Origin: Puniceicoccales bacterium
GTDB taxonomy: Bacteria > Verrucomicrobiota > Verrucomicrobiia > Opitutales > UBA9783
Assembly: GCA_031258545.1 (NCBI GenBank)
Contig: JAIRMU010000011.1
Span: 1 to 44,552 of the forward strand
Direction: 5' to 3'
DNA length: 44,552 nucleotides
How positions within the stretch are numbered: position 1 is the stretch's first letter; every line of letters begins with the position of its first letter. Below are positions 25,453 through 34,559 of this stretch, piece by piece. A model generated the notes under the pieces. That model made no database searches and was not told the origin of the DNA. It saw only the letters and a list, made by a program, of their open reading frames with translations. The translations under genes and the position numbers were made by a program.

Positions 25453-25893
25453 TTAAGTATTTGCGTCAACGAGTGCGGATCCAAAATAGAGGCCAATAAT
25501 GGCGGACAATAGGTGAGTATCTAGGGGAGTAATGACGAGCCCTTTGAGCTGGATCCACTGGATTTTTTCACAGGATGAAAAGAATAAAAACCCATTCGAC
25601 ATTTGAGAATAACCTACAGAAATTGGGAGTTCCGGGTGAAATAATGCCATAAGTTTTGGGAAGGCAATGACGAAAAATACGGCCATCAACGCAATCACCC
25701 TACGCGTTAGTTGTATGCCTTTGTGAGGTGTATTACGCGCATTAGCGATGGAGATTTCCAGTAAGTTTCTTTTATGTAAGGCGAATAACCTTTCCCGATG
25801 ACGCGTAAGGAGTGCAAGGCTAACCAAACGCATGGAACTCCCAAATAATGAAGAACCGAGGAGAGAAATTAATTCTGTAGGCAATGTGTTCAT
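25453..25893 (-). CDS. Membrane protein at the head of the phage block, possible holin-like
   Basis: A 146-residue protein with hydrophobic segments at about 7-30, 68-85 and 125-143 and a basic middle (TRHRERLFALHKRN). It is the first gene of the minus-strand phage run, as small membrane proteins are in Mu-like late regions. A holin or spanin-type role is possible, but no endolysin lies nearby. I do not recognise a named family. Confidence 0.5.
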   Translation of the reverse strand: MNTLPTELISLLGSSLFGSSMRLVSLALLTRHRERLFALHKRNLLEISIANARNTPHKGIQLTRRVIALMAVFFVIAFPKLMALFHPELPISVGYSQMSNGFLFFSSCEKIQWIQLKGLVITPLDTHLLSAIIGLYFGSALVDANT

Positions 25894-26154
25894 GATGAGA
25901 TTTGCAAGTGAGTCTCAATTTAACACATTTTTTATATTTCTCAACAATTGTATTGGTTATATTTGATACGTTTTTTGTTTATGATCTGTTGTTTATATTT
26001 AAAAACCATAATTTCCACTTAACGAAATTAAAAATTTGTCTAGCATTAAATTGCTATAATTTTTTGTTTTGGGGAATGGTCACTTGTTTTGTTTTAAATT
26101 TTTTGTTGAAAACGGACTATAGGACTGTAATCCTAAAGCAGAAGTTGTTACGTT

Positions 26155-26613
26155 ATGAACATTCAGGATTTGCAAGAGATTATCAAATTAATGGAAGATT
26201 CTGATCTTTCGGAATTGAGTTTTGAAGGAGAAAATTTCAAGCTATCTTTGAAACGAGGCGCACAGCCGTTAGCCGTACTGCCTAAGTCGCTCATTTCAAT
26301 GCCATCGTTGGATGCGCAGTTGGAATCAAACCAAGGACAAGAAGTAAAAGCATGCGTATCGGAGGATGAAAATATTCATTGGATTAAGGCCCCCATGGTG
26401 GGTACGTTTTATAGTTCCGCTTCTCCGGAAAGCGATCCTTTTGTAAATAAAGGGGATCGAGTGACGGAAGGGAGCGTTGTATGCATTTTAGAGGCCATGA
26501 AAGTAATGAATGAAATTCACGCCGAATGTTCGGGAGAAATCCTCGACATTTTGGTTGAAAGTGGGGCTCCTGTGGAATACGGGCAAGCCTTGTTTAAGGT
26601 GAAATTAATTTAA
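26155..26613 (+). CDS. accB: Biotin carboxyl carrier protein of acetyl-CoA carboxylase
   Basis: A 152-residue BCCP with an N-terminal helical segment, an Ala/Pro-poor linker, and the C-terminal biotinyl domain. The biotin-bearing lysine is in EAMKVMNE (K116). The thumb region [19 protein letters not shown] is typical. It carries carboxybiotin between AccC and the carboxyltransferase in fatty-acid synthesis. A possible -10 box TATAAT lies at 26055-26060 in an AT-rich leader. accC follows after 7 bases. Confidence 0.97.
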   Translation: MNIQDLQEIIKLMEDSDLSELSFEGENFKLSLKRGAQPLAVLPKSLISMPSLDAQLESNQGQEVKACVSEDENIHWIKAPMVGTFYSSASPESDPFVNKGDRVTEGSVVCILEAMKVMNEIHAECSGEILDILVESGAPVEYGQALFKVKLI

Positions 26614-26620
26614 CGCAATC

Positions 26621-28003
26621 ATGATTCGGAAGGTTTTGATTGCAAACCGCGGTGAAATTGCTCTGAGGGTGGTGCGTACGTGTCGTGAGTTGGGGATAAA
26701 AACTTTAGCCGTCTATTCGGAAGTTGATGAGCAATCGTTGCATGTGCAATTGGCGGATGAAGCCATTTGTATTGGGCCGGCGCCCGCCGTGCAAAGTTAC
26801 CTAAAGACGGATCGTATTTTGAGCGCCGCCGAATTGGGAGATGCGGATGCAATTCATCCGGGCTACGGTTTTTTGGCGGAAAATCCTACTTTTGCCGAAC
26901 AATGTGAGGCTTGCAATATTAAATTTATCGGTCCTTCTTCAAATACGATTCGTAAAATGGGGGATAAAGTTTTGGCACGTCAAGTAGCCATTCGAGCCAA
27001 CGTACCAACGGTTCCCGGAAGCGAAGACACTGTTTTGGATGAAAGGATGGGGTTAAAAATTGCCAACGCAATTGGGTATCCCGTAATTATCAAAGCGGTT
27101 GCCGGAGGTGGCGGAAAGGGCATGCGTGTTGCCCACAGCACGGTTGCCTTTTCAAAGGAATTTCGTACGGCTCAAATGGAGGCGGAAAAGGCATTTAATA
27201 ATGGAGCCGTGTACGTTGAAAAATATATAGAAGAGCCGCATCATATTGAATTTCAAATTTTAGGGGATCGGTATGGAAACATCGTTCATCTGGGAGAGCG
27301 CGACTGTTCGCTACAGCGTAAGCATCAAAAGTTGATTGAAGAGGCTCCCGCAACGTTCCTGAGCAATGCATTGCGTGCCAAGATGAGCAAGGCGGCCATT
27401 AAATTGGCGAAGGCTTGCGACTACGAAGGGGCCGGAACTTTAGAGTTTTTGGTGGATAAACATGGCAATTTTTATTTTATCGAAATGAATACGCGCATTC
27501 AGGTTGAACATACGGTGACCGAGGAAGCAATGGGGGTTGATTTGGTAAAATGGCAGCTGCGAATTGCCAATGGAGAACGGCTTGCGTTGGAGCAGAAGAA
27601 TATTCGGTGCAGAAAACATGCCATTGAGTGTAGAATTAATGCGGAAGATGCGGAGAAAAATTTTGTTCCGTGTCCCGGTAATATTGATTTGTATTATGCC
27701 CCCGGAGGTTACGGGGTACGTGTGGATTCGCACGTGTATGGGGGGTACAACATTCCTCCCTATTACGATAGTATGGTGGGGAAGTTAATTGTTTCGGCGG
27801 ATACGCGTGAAGAGGCCATTGAGCGTATGCATCGTGCGCTCAACGAGTATATTATTCGAGGTATTAAAACGACCATTCCGCTTTGTAAAAAAATTATGCA
27901 GGATCCTTCCTTTCGAACCGGCAATGTGACAACAAAGTACGTGGAAACTTTTTTTAATAGAACTGTAGAATCTAATCCTGAAACGATCAAAATTCATGAG
28001 TAA
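26621..28003 (+). CDS. accC: Biotin carboxylase subunit of acetyl-CoA carboxylase
   Basis: A 460-residue ATP-grasp enzyme of normal length. The start [18 protein letters not shown], the glycine loop AGGGGKGMR (161-169), the [10 protein letters not shown] strand, [17 protein letters not shown] and [14 protein letters not shown] are family hallmarks with the expected metal and bicarbonate ligands. It carboxylates biotin on AccB using ATP and bicarbonate. The stop overlaps the Asp23-like start by 8 bases. Confidence 0.97.
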   Translation: MIRKVLIANRGEIALRVVRTCRELGIKTLAVYSEVDEQSLHVQLADEAICIGPAPAVQSYLKTDRILSAAELGDADAIHPGYGFLAENPTFAEQCEACNIKFIGPSSNTIRKMGDKVLARQVAIRANVPTVPGSEDTVLDERMGLKIANAIGYPVIIKAVAGGGGKGMRVAHSTVAFSKEFRTAQMEAEKAFNNGAVYVEKYIEEPHHIEFQILGDRYGNIVHLGERDCSLQRKHQKLIEEAPATFLSNALRAKMSKAAIKLAKACDYEGAGTLEFLVDKHGNFYFIEMNTRIQVEHTVTEEAMGVDLVKWQLRIANGERLALEQKNIRCRKHAIECRINAEDAEKNFVPCPGNIDLYYAPGGYGVRVDSHVYGGYNIPPYYDSMVGKLIVSADTREEAIERMHRALNEYIIRGIKTTIPLCKKIMQDPSFRTGNVTTKYVETFFNRTVESNPETIKIHE

Positions 28004-28433
28004 AACTAAAGAGACAAATGATGTGACGGTACCTTTCCCGAAAAACGAAGATAATGCTGTGATGGGTGATATCAAAATTAATCACAGTGTGGTTGCCAGC
28101 ATTGTGCGTTTAGCAGCGCAGGAAGTGGAAGGTGTCCATTCCGTAGGTGGAGGGTTTGTGGAGGGTATCACCGAGATATTCTCCAAGAAAGATTCCGATC
28201 GTGGCGTACGTGTGTCGGAAAACGAAGTTGGAGAATACGTTATTGAAGTGCGTGTCAATTTATTATTTGGTTTTGAACTTGCCAAGGTGGGTACACATAT
28301 TCAACACAATGTTTCAAAACAAATTGCGCGTATGACCATGAAGCAAGTCGATCGTATTGACGTTATTATTGATGGTGTGCGTACGGGTAAGCCAGCGCAC
28401 ACCGAGGTGGCAGAAAAGGGGAACGAATTGTAA
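27996..28433 (+). CDS. Asp23/Gls24 family envelope stress protein
   Basis: A 145-residue protein with the Asp23/Gls24 (DUF322) core: [25 protein letters not shown], then [29 protein letters not shown] and [11 protein letters not shown]. In Gram-positives such proteins sit on the inner face of the membrane and support envelope stress tolerance. Here it overlaps accC by 8 bases and is followed by a membrane protein that could anchor it. Common in several non-Firmicute phyla in this context. Confidence 0.9.
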   Translation: MSKTKETNDVTVPFPKNEDNAVMGDIKINHSVVASIVRLAAQEVEGVHSVGGGFVEGITEIFSKKDSDRGVRVSENEVGEYVIEVRVNLLFGFELAKVGTHIQHNVSKQIARMTMKQVDRIDVIIDGVRTGKPAHTEVAEKGNEL

Positions 28434-28441
28434 AATTACTT

Positions 28442-28915
28442 ATGTGGTTGGATGTAAAAACATTTTTCAGTGTATGGATGGAATCGGTAATCATTTACTG
28501 GCCTTGGATGCTACTCGCAGTCGTCTTGCTAATGTTGGGATACTTTTTGCGGCTGCGGAGATTGCGCTTGAAGCCTATTCGAACATCCAGTAGCGAATTG
28601 GGAGAATTGTTTGTAACCCAAAGAGCGTTGTTAAAGTTGATTGCAAGTGCGGTGGTTGAGTTTGAAGCACTGCGTATTGATAAGATGAAATTATTGGACA
28701 AAAAACATACGCTGCGCGTAAGATTATACATCAAGCTGCGACCTGAGGTAATGTTTGATCAAATTTCCATGCAATTGCAGGAGAAGGTAAAGCAAATATT
28801 GTCCAAATACTTGGGAATAGCCAAAGCGGTGCATGTGGATATCGTTCTCGCTGGCATGTTGCAAGAGGCAGTGGGTATTCCTGTCAGTAGACAGCAAGGC
28901 GACCTTGAGAACTAG
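28442..28915 (+). CDS. AmaP-like membrane anchor of the Asp23-like protein
   Basis: A 157-residue protein with one or two N-terminal hydrophobic segments (about 15-38) and a C-terminal soluble domain that again resembles Asp23 (TLRVRLYIKLRPEVMFDQISMQLQEKVKQIL). This is the layout of AmaP, which tethers Asp23 to the membrane. It starts 8 bases after the Asp23-like stop, supporting a functional pair. Sequence identity with Gram-positive AmaP cannot be judged here. Confidence 0.7.
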   Translation: MWLDVKTFFSVWMESVIIYWPWMLLAVVLLMLGYFLRLRRLRLKPIRTSSSELGELFVTQRALLKLIASAVVEFEALRIDKMKLLDKKHTLRVRLYIKLRPEVMFDQISMQLQEKVKQILSKYLGIAKAVHVDIVLAGMLQEAVGIPVSRQQGDLEN

Positions 28916-28921
28916 ATATTT

Positions 28922-29914
28922 ATGGGAATGGAAAAAAAAATTATTGTAACGGGAGCGCAACCTACGGGTGGATTTCATTTGGGAAACTATTTGGGTGCTG
29001 TTAAAAATTGGTGTTCGTTGCAGGAAGATTTTGAGTGTTTTTTTTTCATTCCCAATTTGCATGCAATTACTTGCCCGTCTTATTCGCCTACGGAATTACG
29101 TCATAATACGATTCAAATGCTGGCTCAATTTATGGCGTGTGGCCTTGATCCAAAAAAGTCCCACATGTTTATACAATCTTCCATTACAGGGCATACGGAA
29201 TTGGCGTGGATATTGGGTTGCTTAACACCTGTGGGGCAGCTTTTTAGGATGACGCAATTTAAGGCCAAAAGTGAGCAAAAAGATTTTGTGGGCAGCGGTT
29301 TACTCTATTATCCCATCTTGATGGCAGCGGACATTTTGCTGTATAACGCGCATTTGGTTCCGGTTGGAGAAGATCAAAAACAGCACGTAGAATTGGCGCG
29401 TGATCTGGCCGTTAAATTCAACCAGACCTATGGGGCAACTTTTAATGTTCCCGAGCCCTACATTTTAAAAACGGGAGCACGCGTATACTCTTTACAGGAG
29501 CCGACAAAAAAGATGTCTAAGTCGGATCCCAATCAAAAGGGAACCATTTTTATTTTTGAACCCATCGATGGTATTAGGAAAAAAATTCGCTCGGCGGTTA
29601 CGGATTCGGGCATGGGTATTACTTTCTCAAAAAATAAGCCGGGCATTGCCAATTTGATGGATATTTTTGCAGCTTTAACGGGATTGACCGTGGAAACAGT
29701 TGAGGCGGAATATGGTACACATTCCTACAGTGATTTTAAAAATTGTGTGGCTGAGGCGGTGATTGAGCACCTAAAACCTTTGCAAGCATGTTACTTCGAA
29801 TTGCTCAAAGATAAAGAATACTTAAATGCTGTTTTGGAAGACAGTAAAAAGGTGGCCCAAGCACACGCATCTCGTATGATGGCAAAAGTCTATCGCAGGG
29901 TTGGATTATTTTAA
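28922..29914 (+). CDS. trpS: Tryptophanyl-tRNA synthetase
   Basis: A 330-residue class I synthetase of usual size. The HIGH-type motif GGFHLGNY (16-23) and KMSKS (KKMSKSDPNQ, about residue 198) are intact, with GQLFRMTQFKAKSEQ and HLVPVGEDQKQHVELARDLA typical of TrpRS. It charges tRNA-Trp. The start may be ATG 28922 or 28928. It is the last gene of the rightward accB run and faces the secretin gene across a spacer with hairpins. Confidence 0.96.
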   Translation: MGMEKKIIVTGAQPTGGFHLGNYLGAVKNWCSLQEDFECFFFIPNLHAITCPSYSPTELRHNTIQMLAQFMACGLDPKKSHMFIQSSITGHTELAWILGCLTPVGQLFRMTQFKAKSEQKDFVGSGLLYYPILMAADILLYNAHLVPVGEDQKQHVELARDLAVKFNQTYGATFNVPEPYILKTGARVYSLQEPTKKMSKSDPNQKGTIFIFEPIDGIRKKIRSAVTDSGMGITFSKNKPGIANLMDIFAALTGLTVETVEAEYGTHSYSDFKNCVAEAVIEHLKPLQACYFELLKDKEYLNAVLEDSKKVAQAHASRMMAKVYRRVGLF

Positions 29915-30092
29915 ATTAACTCTGGGGATGCTATTTTAATATCTCGATGGGCAAAACGCATTAATCTATAAATAACAGGGAAATGAACGTGCGTTTTTAA
30001 ATTTGGATTAGGCCCATATTTTGGTGAGCAATATAAGTTCGTAAAAGCGCAATTATAGGTAAAGGTCCTTATTAGGGTTAAAATTAAAGGAC

Positions 30093-30116
30093 AAAAAGTG
30101 CTCTTCAATTGGAGCA
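30093..30116 (-). terminator. Possible terminator downstream of the secretin gene
   Basis: Read on the minus strand, TGCTC and GAGCA (30099-30103 and 30112-30116) pair around an 8-base loop, and the hairpin is followed by CTTTTT (30093-30098). The stem is short, so the call is modest. It lies about 75 bases after the secretin stop. Confidence 0.4.
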
Positions 30117-30154
30117 AAAAAAGCTCATATGTGCTTTTATTGTTTCACTCTCGC

Positions 30155-30185
30155 TGCGCAGTTGAGGCAGATTTACCTCTGCGCA
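30155..30185. terminator. Hairpin between convergent trpS and secretin genes
   Basis: TGCGCA (30155-30160) plus GAGG (30164-30167) pair with CCTC (30176-30179) plus TGCGCA (30180-30185), with a 3-base bulge and an 8-base loop. It is a strong stem between convergent genes but has no clear T run on either side, so it may be an mRNA 3'-end stabiliser or a factor-dependent terminator. Confidence 0.4.
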
Positions 30186-30189
30186 TGTC

Positions 30190-31854
30190 TTAAATGTTTT
30201 CAGGGATTTGCAGCATGCGTCCATCGGCATCTAATAGGTTGGCGGTCACGAAGATGAGTAAGTTTCTTTTCTGCGTGCTGTGTCCTTGGGAGCTAAATAT
30301 TTTACCTAATAGAGGAATGTCGCCCAATAGAGGAACACGATCTCTAACTTCCTTAACTTCTTCTCGCGTTAGTCCACCCATGACAACCGTTGAACCGTTT
30401 TGTATCGTAACTTCCGTTTTAATCTGCCTCTTGGAAAAAATAGGTTGATAGTAACCCGCATTTAATACGTGTTTATTGGTACCATAGGTGACAACATTGT
30501 TACCACCGTATTCCACAAAACCTTCAAATTCGGTGACGCAAGGTTCCAGCGCCAAATTGATGCGGTAATTGCTTTCAACAATTGGCGTGACGCTCATTTC
30601 GACACCTACGTTACGCGTCACGAATTTTTCTGGCGTACCTGCCATGAGGGCGGTTCCTGCAGACGGTGCGTCTCTTCCAGTACCGCCAACTTCGGCATGC
30701 GTGTCGCGATAGCTTTCTGGGTAGCGAAACTCCTGGGCTACAATAATTTCTGCCTTGCGTCCCGACAATACGGTAATTTTGGGAGCACTCATCAGATCCG
30801 TACCTGTTTTTTGCTCCAATGCCTGCATAATACAACCCATTTGATATCCATTGAGTACGGTGGCAGCATTTAAAAAGGACGATTTGGGGCCTAAATTCAA
30901 AATATTGGGGAAAGAGGGTGGAGTCGAAGACTCCGCATTTGCCGTCAAAGCCGTTTGCAAATTTTTCATGGATCTCAAAGTTTCTTCCGTTTGAACGTGC
31001 GCACGATTGTCCTTTCCAAAATTCCACTTTACGCCCAATTCTTCCAAAACACCCTGCTGGACCTCTAGAAATTTTGCCTCAATGGATACCTGATAGGTGT
31101 TTTGGTAAAAACTCAATATTTGACTTATTTTATCCAAATTTTTCAGCGTGTGAGAAATAATTAAACGTGTACCGTCGTATGCGAACCCCGTATGCGGTTC
31201 CTGAAACAAAATACCTATTTTTTCAAAAAACTTTTTTAGGTTAAGCTCTTCTGCGTGTACATCTTCTGAAGATTTGGCAGAATACTGCAAAATTTGAAGC
31301 ACAACACCGCGGGCAATTGCAAATGACTTTGTTTCCATCTGCTGTTCAATATCACATTCGTTTTGAAAAATGACCGCATCCGATTCAAACCGAAGATTTA
31401 AGCCCGTAGTCTGGGCCAAAAAATGGATAATCTTATCAAGTGCCATATTTTTTACATTGAGATCAACAATGGGATTGCGATGTTGAGGGTCGACTAAAAC
31501 AAAGTTGATACCCTTGCCTTCCGCATCATACATTTCTGTCAGTTCCGACAAGATCTTAAGCGCCTGAGACAGCGGCAGTTCATTAAAATTAATTTTGGGT
31601 AAAGTAATTTGATTTATTTTACCCAAATAACTTTGTTTCTTATCAGCATTCTGGGGAGTGTCCGCTTGTCCTAACTTTATTTTCTCTGGTTTATCCACAT
31701 GCCACAATTGATTAACTTGGTTTAGTAAATCAGAACGTACAAAATTTCTTTGCTCGGCAACATCTTGTTGAGTTGAAATGAGCTGAGCTTTTAGGGGCAA
31801 CAAACCCGCAAAAGTAAAAAAAGTAGCAATAAAAATTTTAATGATCCAATGCAT
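30190..31854 (-). CDS. Secretin (type II/IV pilus-like outer-membrane channel)
   Basis: A 554-residue protein with a signal peptide (to about residue 24, AQ). An STN/N0-like domain (about 78-160; LPKINFNELPLSQALKILSEL) is followed by an N1-type segment and the secretin core with VSIEAKFLEVQQGVLEELGVKW, MSAPKITVLSGRKAEI, NGSTVVMGGLTREEV, the typical VPLLGDIPLLGKIF, and KRNLLIFVTANLLD at the end. It should form an outer-membrane multimer for a secretion or pilus system. No GspE, GspF or pilin gene is present in the window. Its start overlaps an upstream gene by 17 bases. Confidence 0.88.
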   Translation of the reverse strand: MHWIIKIFIATFFTFAGLLPLKAQLISTQQDVAEQRNFVRSDLLNQVNQLWHVDKPEKIKLGQADTPQNADKKQSYLGKINQITLPKINFNELPLSQALKILSELTEMYDAEGKGINFVLVDPQHRNPIVDLNVKNMALDKIIHFLAQTTGLNLRFESDAVIFQNECDIEQQMETKSFAIARGVVLQILQYSAKSSEDVHAEELNLKKFFEKIGILFQEPHTGFAYDGTRLIISHTLKNLDKISQILSFYQNTYQVSIEAKFLEVQQGVLEELGVKWNFGKDNRAHVQTEETLRSMKNLQTALTANAESSTPPSFPNILNLGPKSSFLNAATVLNGYQMGCIMQALEQKTGTDLMSAPKITVLSGRKAEIIVAQEFRYPESYRDTHAEVGGTGRDAPSAGTALMAGTPEKFVTRNVGVEMSVTPIVESNYRINLALEPCVTEFEGFVEYGGNNVVTYGTNKHVLNAGYYQPIFSKRQIKTEVTIQNGSTVVMGGLTREEVKEVRDRVPLLGDIPLLGKIFSSQGHSTQKRNLLIFVTANLLDADGRMLQIPENI

Positions 31855-32428
31855 CTATATTTTTTGCACAAGCATCGTTTAAATACAACTTGTAAGCGTA
31901 CGGCTTTTGCTTTTGGTTTTGTTCTATAACGACCAAATTTCGTTTAACTAAATTTACTTTGCTCACTTTCACAATACAATCCGTACTCCACGGTTGTTGC
32001 ATCGATTTTTCCGAAAAAGTGTACGTTTTGCCGCTTTGATTTTCTTGCAAAACGGCATAAAAACTGTGAGGACGATAAGTATTTTCATTTAAAGCTAATG
32101 GCAATGTAAGGTTTTCGATACAATCTTCTAGCCAAATAACGTGTTGGATTGGGTCGTAACGTTGAACGCGAAACCCATACGTCGAACATTCTAACAAACC
32201 TAGATGCAGTACCGTTTGATTATCCACGAGAAAAATGTACCTGTCGGTATGATCTTTCCATGCTACAATGCCTTTAAATTGGATACGATAAGGAATAGGG
32301 TCTAACGCTTTCAAAACAAAATGTTGTAGCGTGTCGCACGCATCTTTGAAGGGAGAAAAAATGTTCTTACCGATCAAGCAATGACTGCTCACGCTCACCA
32401 TTGAAAATATACAGCACTTTTTCCACAT
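31838..32428 (-). CDS. Hypothetical exported protein coupled to the secretin
   Basis: A 196-residue protein starting with a short hydrophobic stretch (CCIFSMVSVSSHCLIG). Its beta-rich middle includes IQFKGIVAWKDHTDRYIFLVDNQTVLHLGLL, which recalls the inner-membrane clamp domain of GspC/PilP-like partners ('G.......a.i......v..G'). It overlaps the secretin start by 17 bases, so translation is probably coupled. A pilot or GspC/PilP-like role is plausible but not proven. Confidence 0.55.
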   Translation of the reverse strand: MWKKCCIFSMVSVSSHCLIGKNIFSPFKDACDTLQHFVLKALDPIPYRIQFKGIVAWKDHTDRYIFLVDNQTVLHLGLLECSTYGFRVQRYDPIQHVIWLEDCIENLTLPLALNENTYRPHSFYAVLQENQSGKTYTFSEKSMQQPWSTDCIVKVSKVNLVKRNLVVIEQNQKQKPYAYKLYLNDACAKNIDALDH

Positions 32429-32639
32429 CGCCTAAGACTGATTAATTTGTAAGTTAATGATAAACAATCACATCAAAGCAAGCAGTTTTTAAAACTTCTT
32501 CCAATAGAGGGTGAAATATCGTGGACAGTATGCTCGAGGGGAATGTGCTTCAACCATTGCGCTTGTTGAACATTTTTTAAAAGCTTTTTGAAGATTTTAA
32601 TCTTGTAAAATACAATGGCTTACACTAAGTTGGCTAAAC

Positions 32640-33293
32640 ATGAAGTGGGTTCTTGTAGGTGTGGGAGGTGTTCTATTGTCTGCATTTGTTTTTAGGCAAG
32701 TCCACCACTTGCAGAAAAAGGAACAAGTTATGCTCGAGCAATCTACTACGGCGGATACAGGATTCCATTCGGCTACAGCGTGGGAGCAGGCAAGGCAGGC
32801 GCACGCGGAAAGTGGCAATAATAGGTTGTCCAGAGAAGTTAAGGATTTCGAACACAAATCCAAAGCGTATCGAAGTCCAGCAACGGCCACATCGGTTATT
32901 GTAAAAGTATACAATCAAGGTGTTTTCAATGGATTTTTACTTATAGAACGCCATAACCCTCCTTACGGTAAGGCTTTACCGGGAGGCTTTGTCGAGTATG
33001 GAGAATCCATTGAACAGACGGCTGTACGAGAGATGAAGGAAGAGTGTGGTGTTATTATCACTCAACTTGAGCAATTTCGCGTCTACTCCTCCCCCAATAG
33101 GGATCCTCGTCTTCACGTCATAGATATTGTTCAAGTGGCGCGGATAGATGATATAACCCCGGAGGCGGGTACGGATGCGTCCAAGGTAATGATATACGCA
33201 GAGGAAAATATTCCCTGGAAAGAAATGACTTTTGATCACGCTAAAATTCTAGAAGATTACTTAAAATGGGAGAAATCTCACCCCGTACCATGA
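32640..33293 (+). CDS. Membrane-anchored Nudix hydrolase
   Basis: A 217-residue protein. Residues 3-19 are a single hydrophobic segment, followed by a charged helical linker to about 80. Then comes a full Nudix domain with box GFVEYGESIEQTAVREMKEECGV (starting at about 116), matching GX5EX7REUXEEXGU. The phrase RHNPPYGKALPGG is typical of the ADP-ribose/NADH pyrophosphatase-like branch. The N-terminal anchor is unusual for this family and would hold the enzyme at the membrane; the side depends on topology. The substrate is unknown. Confidence 0.8.
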   Translation: MKWVLVGVGGVLLSAFVFRQVHHLQKKEQVMLEQSTTADTGFHSATAWEQARQAHAESGNNRLSREVKDFEHKSKAYRSPATATSVIVKVYNQGVFNGFLLIERHNPPYGKALPGGFVEYGESIEQTAVREMKEECGVIITQLEQFRVYSSPNRDPRLHVIDIVQVARIDDITPEAGTDASKVMIYAEENIPWKEMTFDHAKILEDYLKWEKSHPVP

Positions 33294-33379
33294 AAGTTGT
33301 GCCACGTGCTTTTGGGGGACACTTTTGAGTCAATAAATAGCTTGCCAATGCAATTGAATGAAGCGTAGGAGTATACTGT

Positions 33380-33997
33380 ATGCGAGTTTTTGAGCTTAAT
33401 CATGTGGTTGGGTTGCATTGTTTAACGCAATTACGCAATAAAAATACGTCCATCACGGATTTCAGGAGAAATACGTATGTGTTGGGATCGTTACTGCTGG
33501 GAGAGGCAACGTGCAAACTGGAATGGGAGAAACACGACGTCGAAACACCGCTTGCCAAGTGTGAGGGCATTGTTGTCAAGACACCTGTGTTTATTCCAAT
33601 TTTAAGGGCAGGCTTATCTTTGTTGGACATCGCACTTAAATTTTTCCCAGATGCAAAAATAGGTATGGTGGGCGCGCAACGCGATGAAAAGACGGCGGAA
33701 GCATCCACCTATTATCAAAAATTTCCGGCAATAAAGGATCAACACGTCTTCATTCTGGAACCCATGTTGGCAACAGGTGGGACACTGGTTTCAAGCATAC
33801 AAGACATCCTTCTAGGTCAACCCAAGTCGCTGGCTATTATTTCTATCGTGGCAGCCCAACAGGGGATTGAGCATCTCAGTTCTTTTGAAAATGTTGCCCT
33901 GTATACGGGGGCCATCGACGCATCGCTTAATCAACATAAGTATATTGTTCCCGGTCTGGGTGATTTTGGAGACCGTTGGTTGGGAACCCAGTCGTAA
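33380..33997 (+). CDS. upp: Uracil phosphoribosyltransferase
   Basis: A 205-residue type I phosphoribosyltransferase that makes UMP from uracil and PRPP. VGLHCLTQLRNKNTS, PILRAGLSLLD, and the PRPP loop EPMLATGGTL (127-136) are present. The loop usually reads DPMLATGGS, so it has Glu for Asp. The C-terminal YIVPGLGDFGDRWLGT is characteristic. A ribosome binding site (GTAGGAG) lies about 8 bases before ATG 33380. Confidence 0.95.
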   Translation: MRVFELNHVVGLHCLTQLRNKNTSITDFRRNTYVLGSLLLGEATCKLEWEKHDVETPLAKCEGIVVKTPVFIPILRAGLSLLDIALKFFPDAKIGMVGAQRDEKTAEASTYYQKFPAIKDQHVFILEPMLATGGTLVSSIQDILLGQPKSLAIISIVAAQQGIEHLSSFENVALYTGAIDASLNQHKYIVPGLGDFGDRWLGTQS

Positions 33998-34028
33998 GTG
34001 TTGCGCATAAAGTTTTTCTTCATGCGTC

Positions 34029-34559
34029 ATGCTAGAATTGTCTTTGCCGGTTGAATTTATAAGACGTTCGGCGATCGAAGTGGCTCGCGATCTTATTGGA
34101 TGTTTTTTGTGTAGGCAAAATGGCGATGCAACTATCGGCAAATATGTAATTTTGGAAACGGAGGCTTATCTGAACGATCAAGATTTGGCTTCGCATGCAC
34201 GCTTTGGCAGGACAAAACGAAATGCTCCCATGTTTAGAGATGCGGGATGTTGGTACATCTATCTTTGTTATGGTATGTATTTCATGCTTAATCTTGTGGT
34301 GGATCACGAAAATTATGCATCGGCGGTACTCATTCGTGGGCTTGATAAATTTTCAGGTCCCGGAAAGCTCACGAAGGCGCTCAACATTGACGGTGCTTAC
34401 AATGGTACTCTTTGTTCTCGTTCTTGCGGCTTATGGATCGAAAAATCCCCACATCCACGACGCATTCAAATTCAAGCAACGCCCCGTGTAGGTATCCACT
34501 ATGCAGGTTCCACATGGTCCCAAAAGCCTTTTAGATTTGTGGGAAAATTTGTTGCATAA
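34029..34559 (+). CDS. 3-methyladenine DNA glycosylase (AAG/MPG family)
   Basis: A 176-residue protein of the AAG family, which excises alkylated purines. The motif LETEAY (42-47) holds the catalytic Glu and intercalating Tyr. ASHARFGRTKRNAPMF, the GCWYIYLCYGMYFMLN strand and GPGKLTKAL follow. It is close to minimal length for bacterial members. It follows upp by about 30 bases on the same strand. Confidence 0.93.
   Translation: MLELSLPVEFIRRSAIEVARDLIGCFLCRQNGDATIGKYVILETEAYLNDQDLASHARFGRTKRNAPMFRDAGCWYIYLCYGMYFMLNLVVDHENYASAVLIRGLDKFSGPGKLTKALNIDGAYNGTLCSRSCGLWIEKSPHPRRIQIQATPRVGIHYAGSTWSQKPFRFVGKFVA

Noticed and set aside
25902-26204. A 100-codon hydrophobic plus-strand frame before accB
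   Set aside because: It overlaps the start of accB in another frame and reflects a very T-rich promoter region; Phe/Leu-rich frames arise readily there.
31690-31698. A perfect TTATCCACA DnaA box in the secretin gene
   Set aside because: It is isolated and lies in a coding sequence (encoding part of HVDKP), so it is probably chance.
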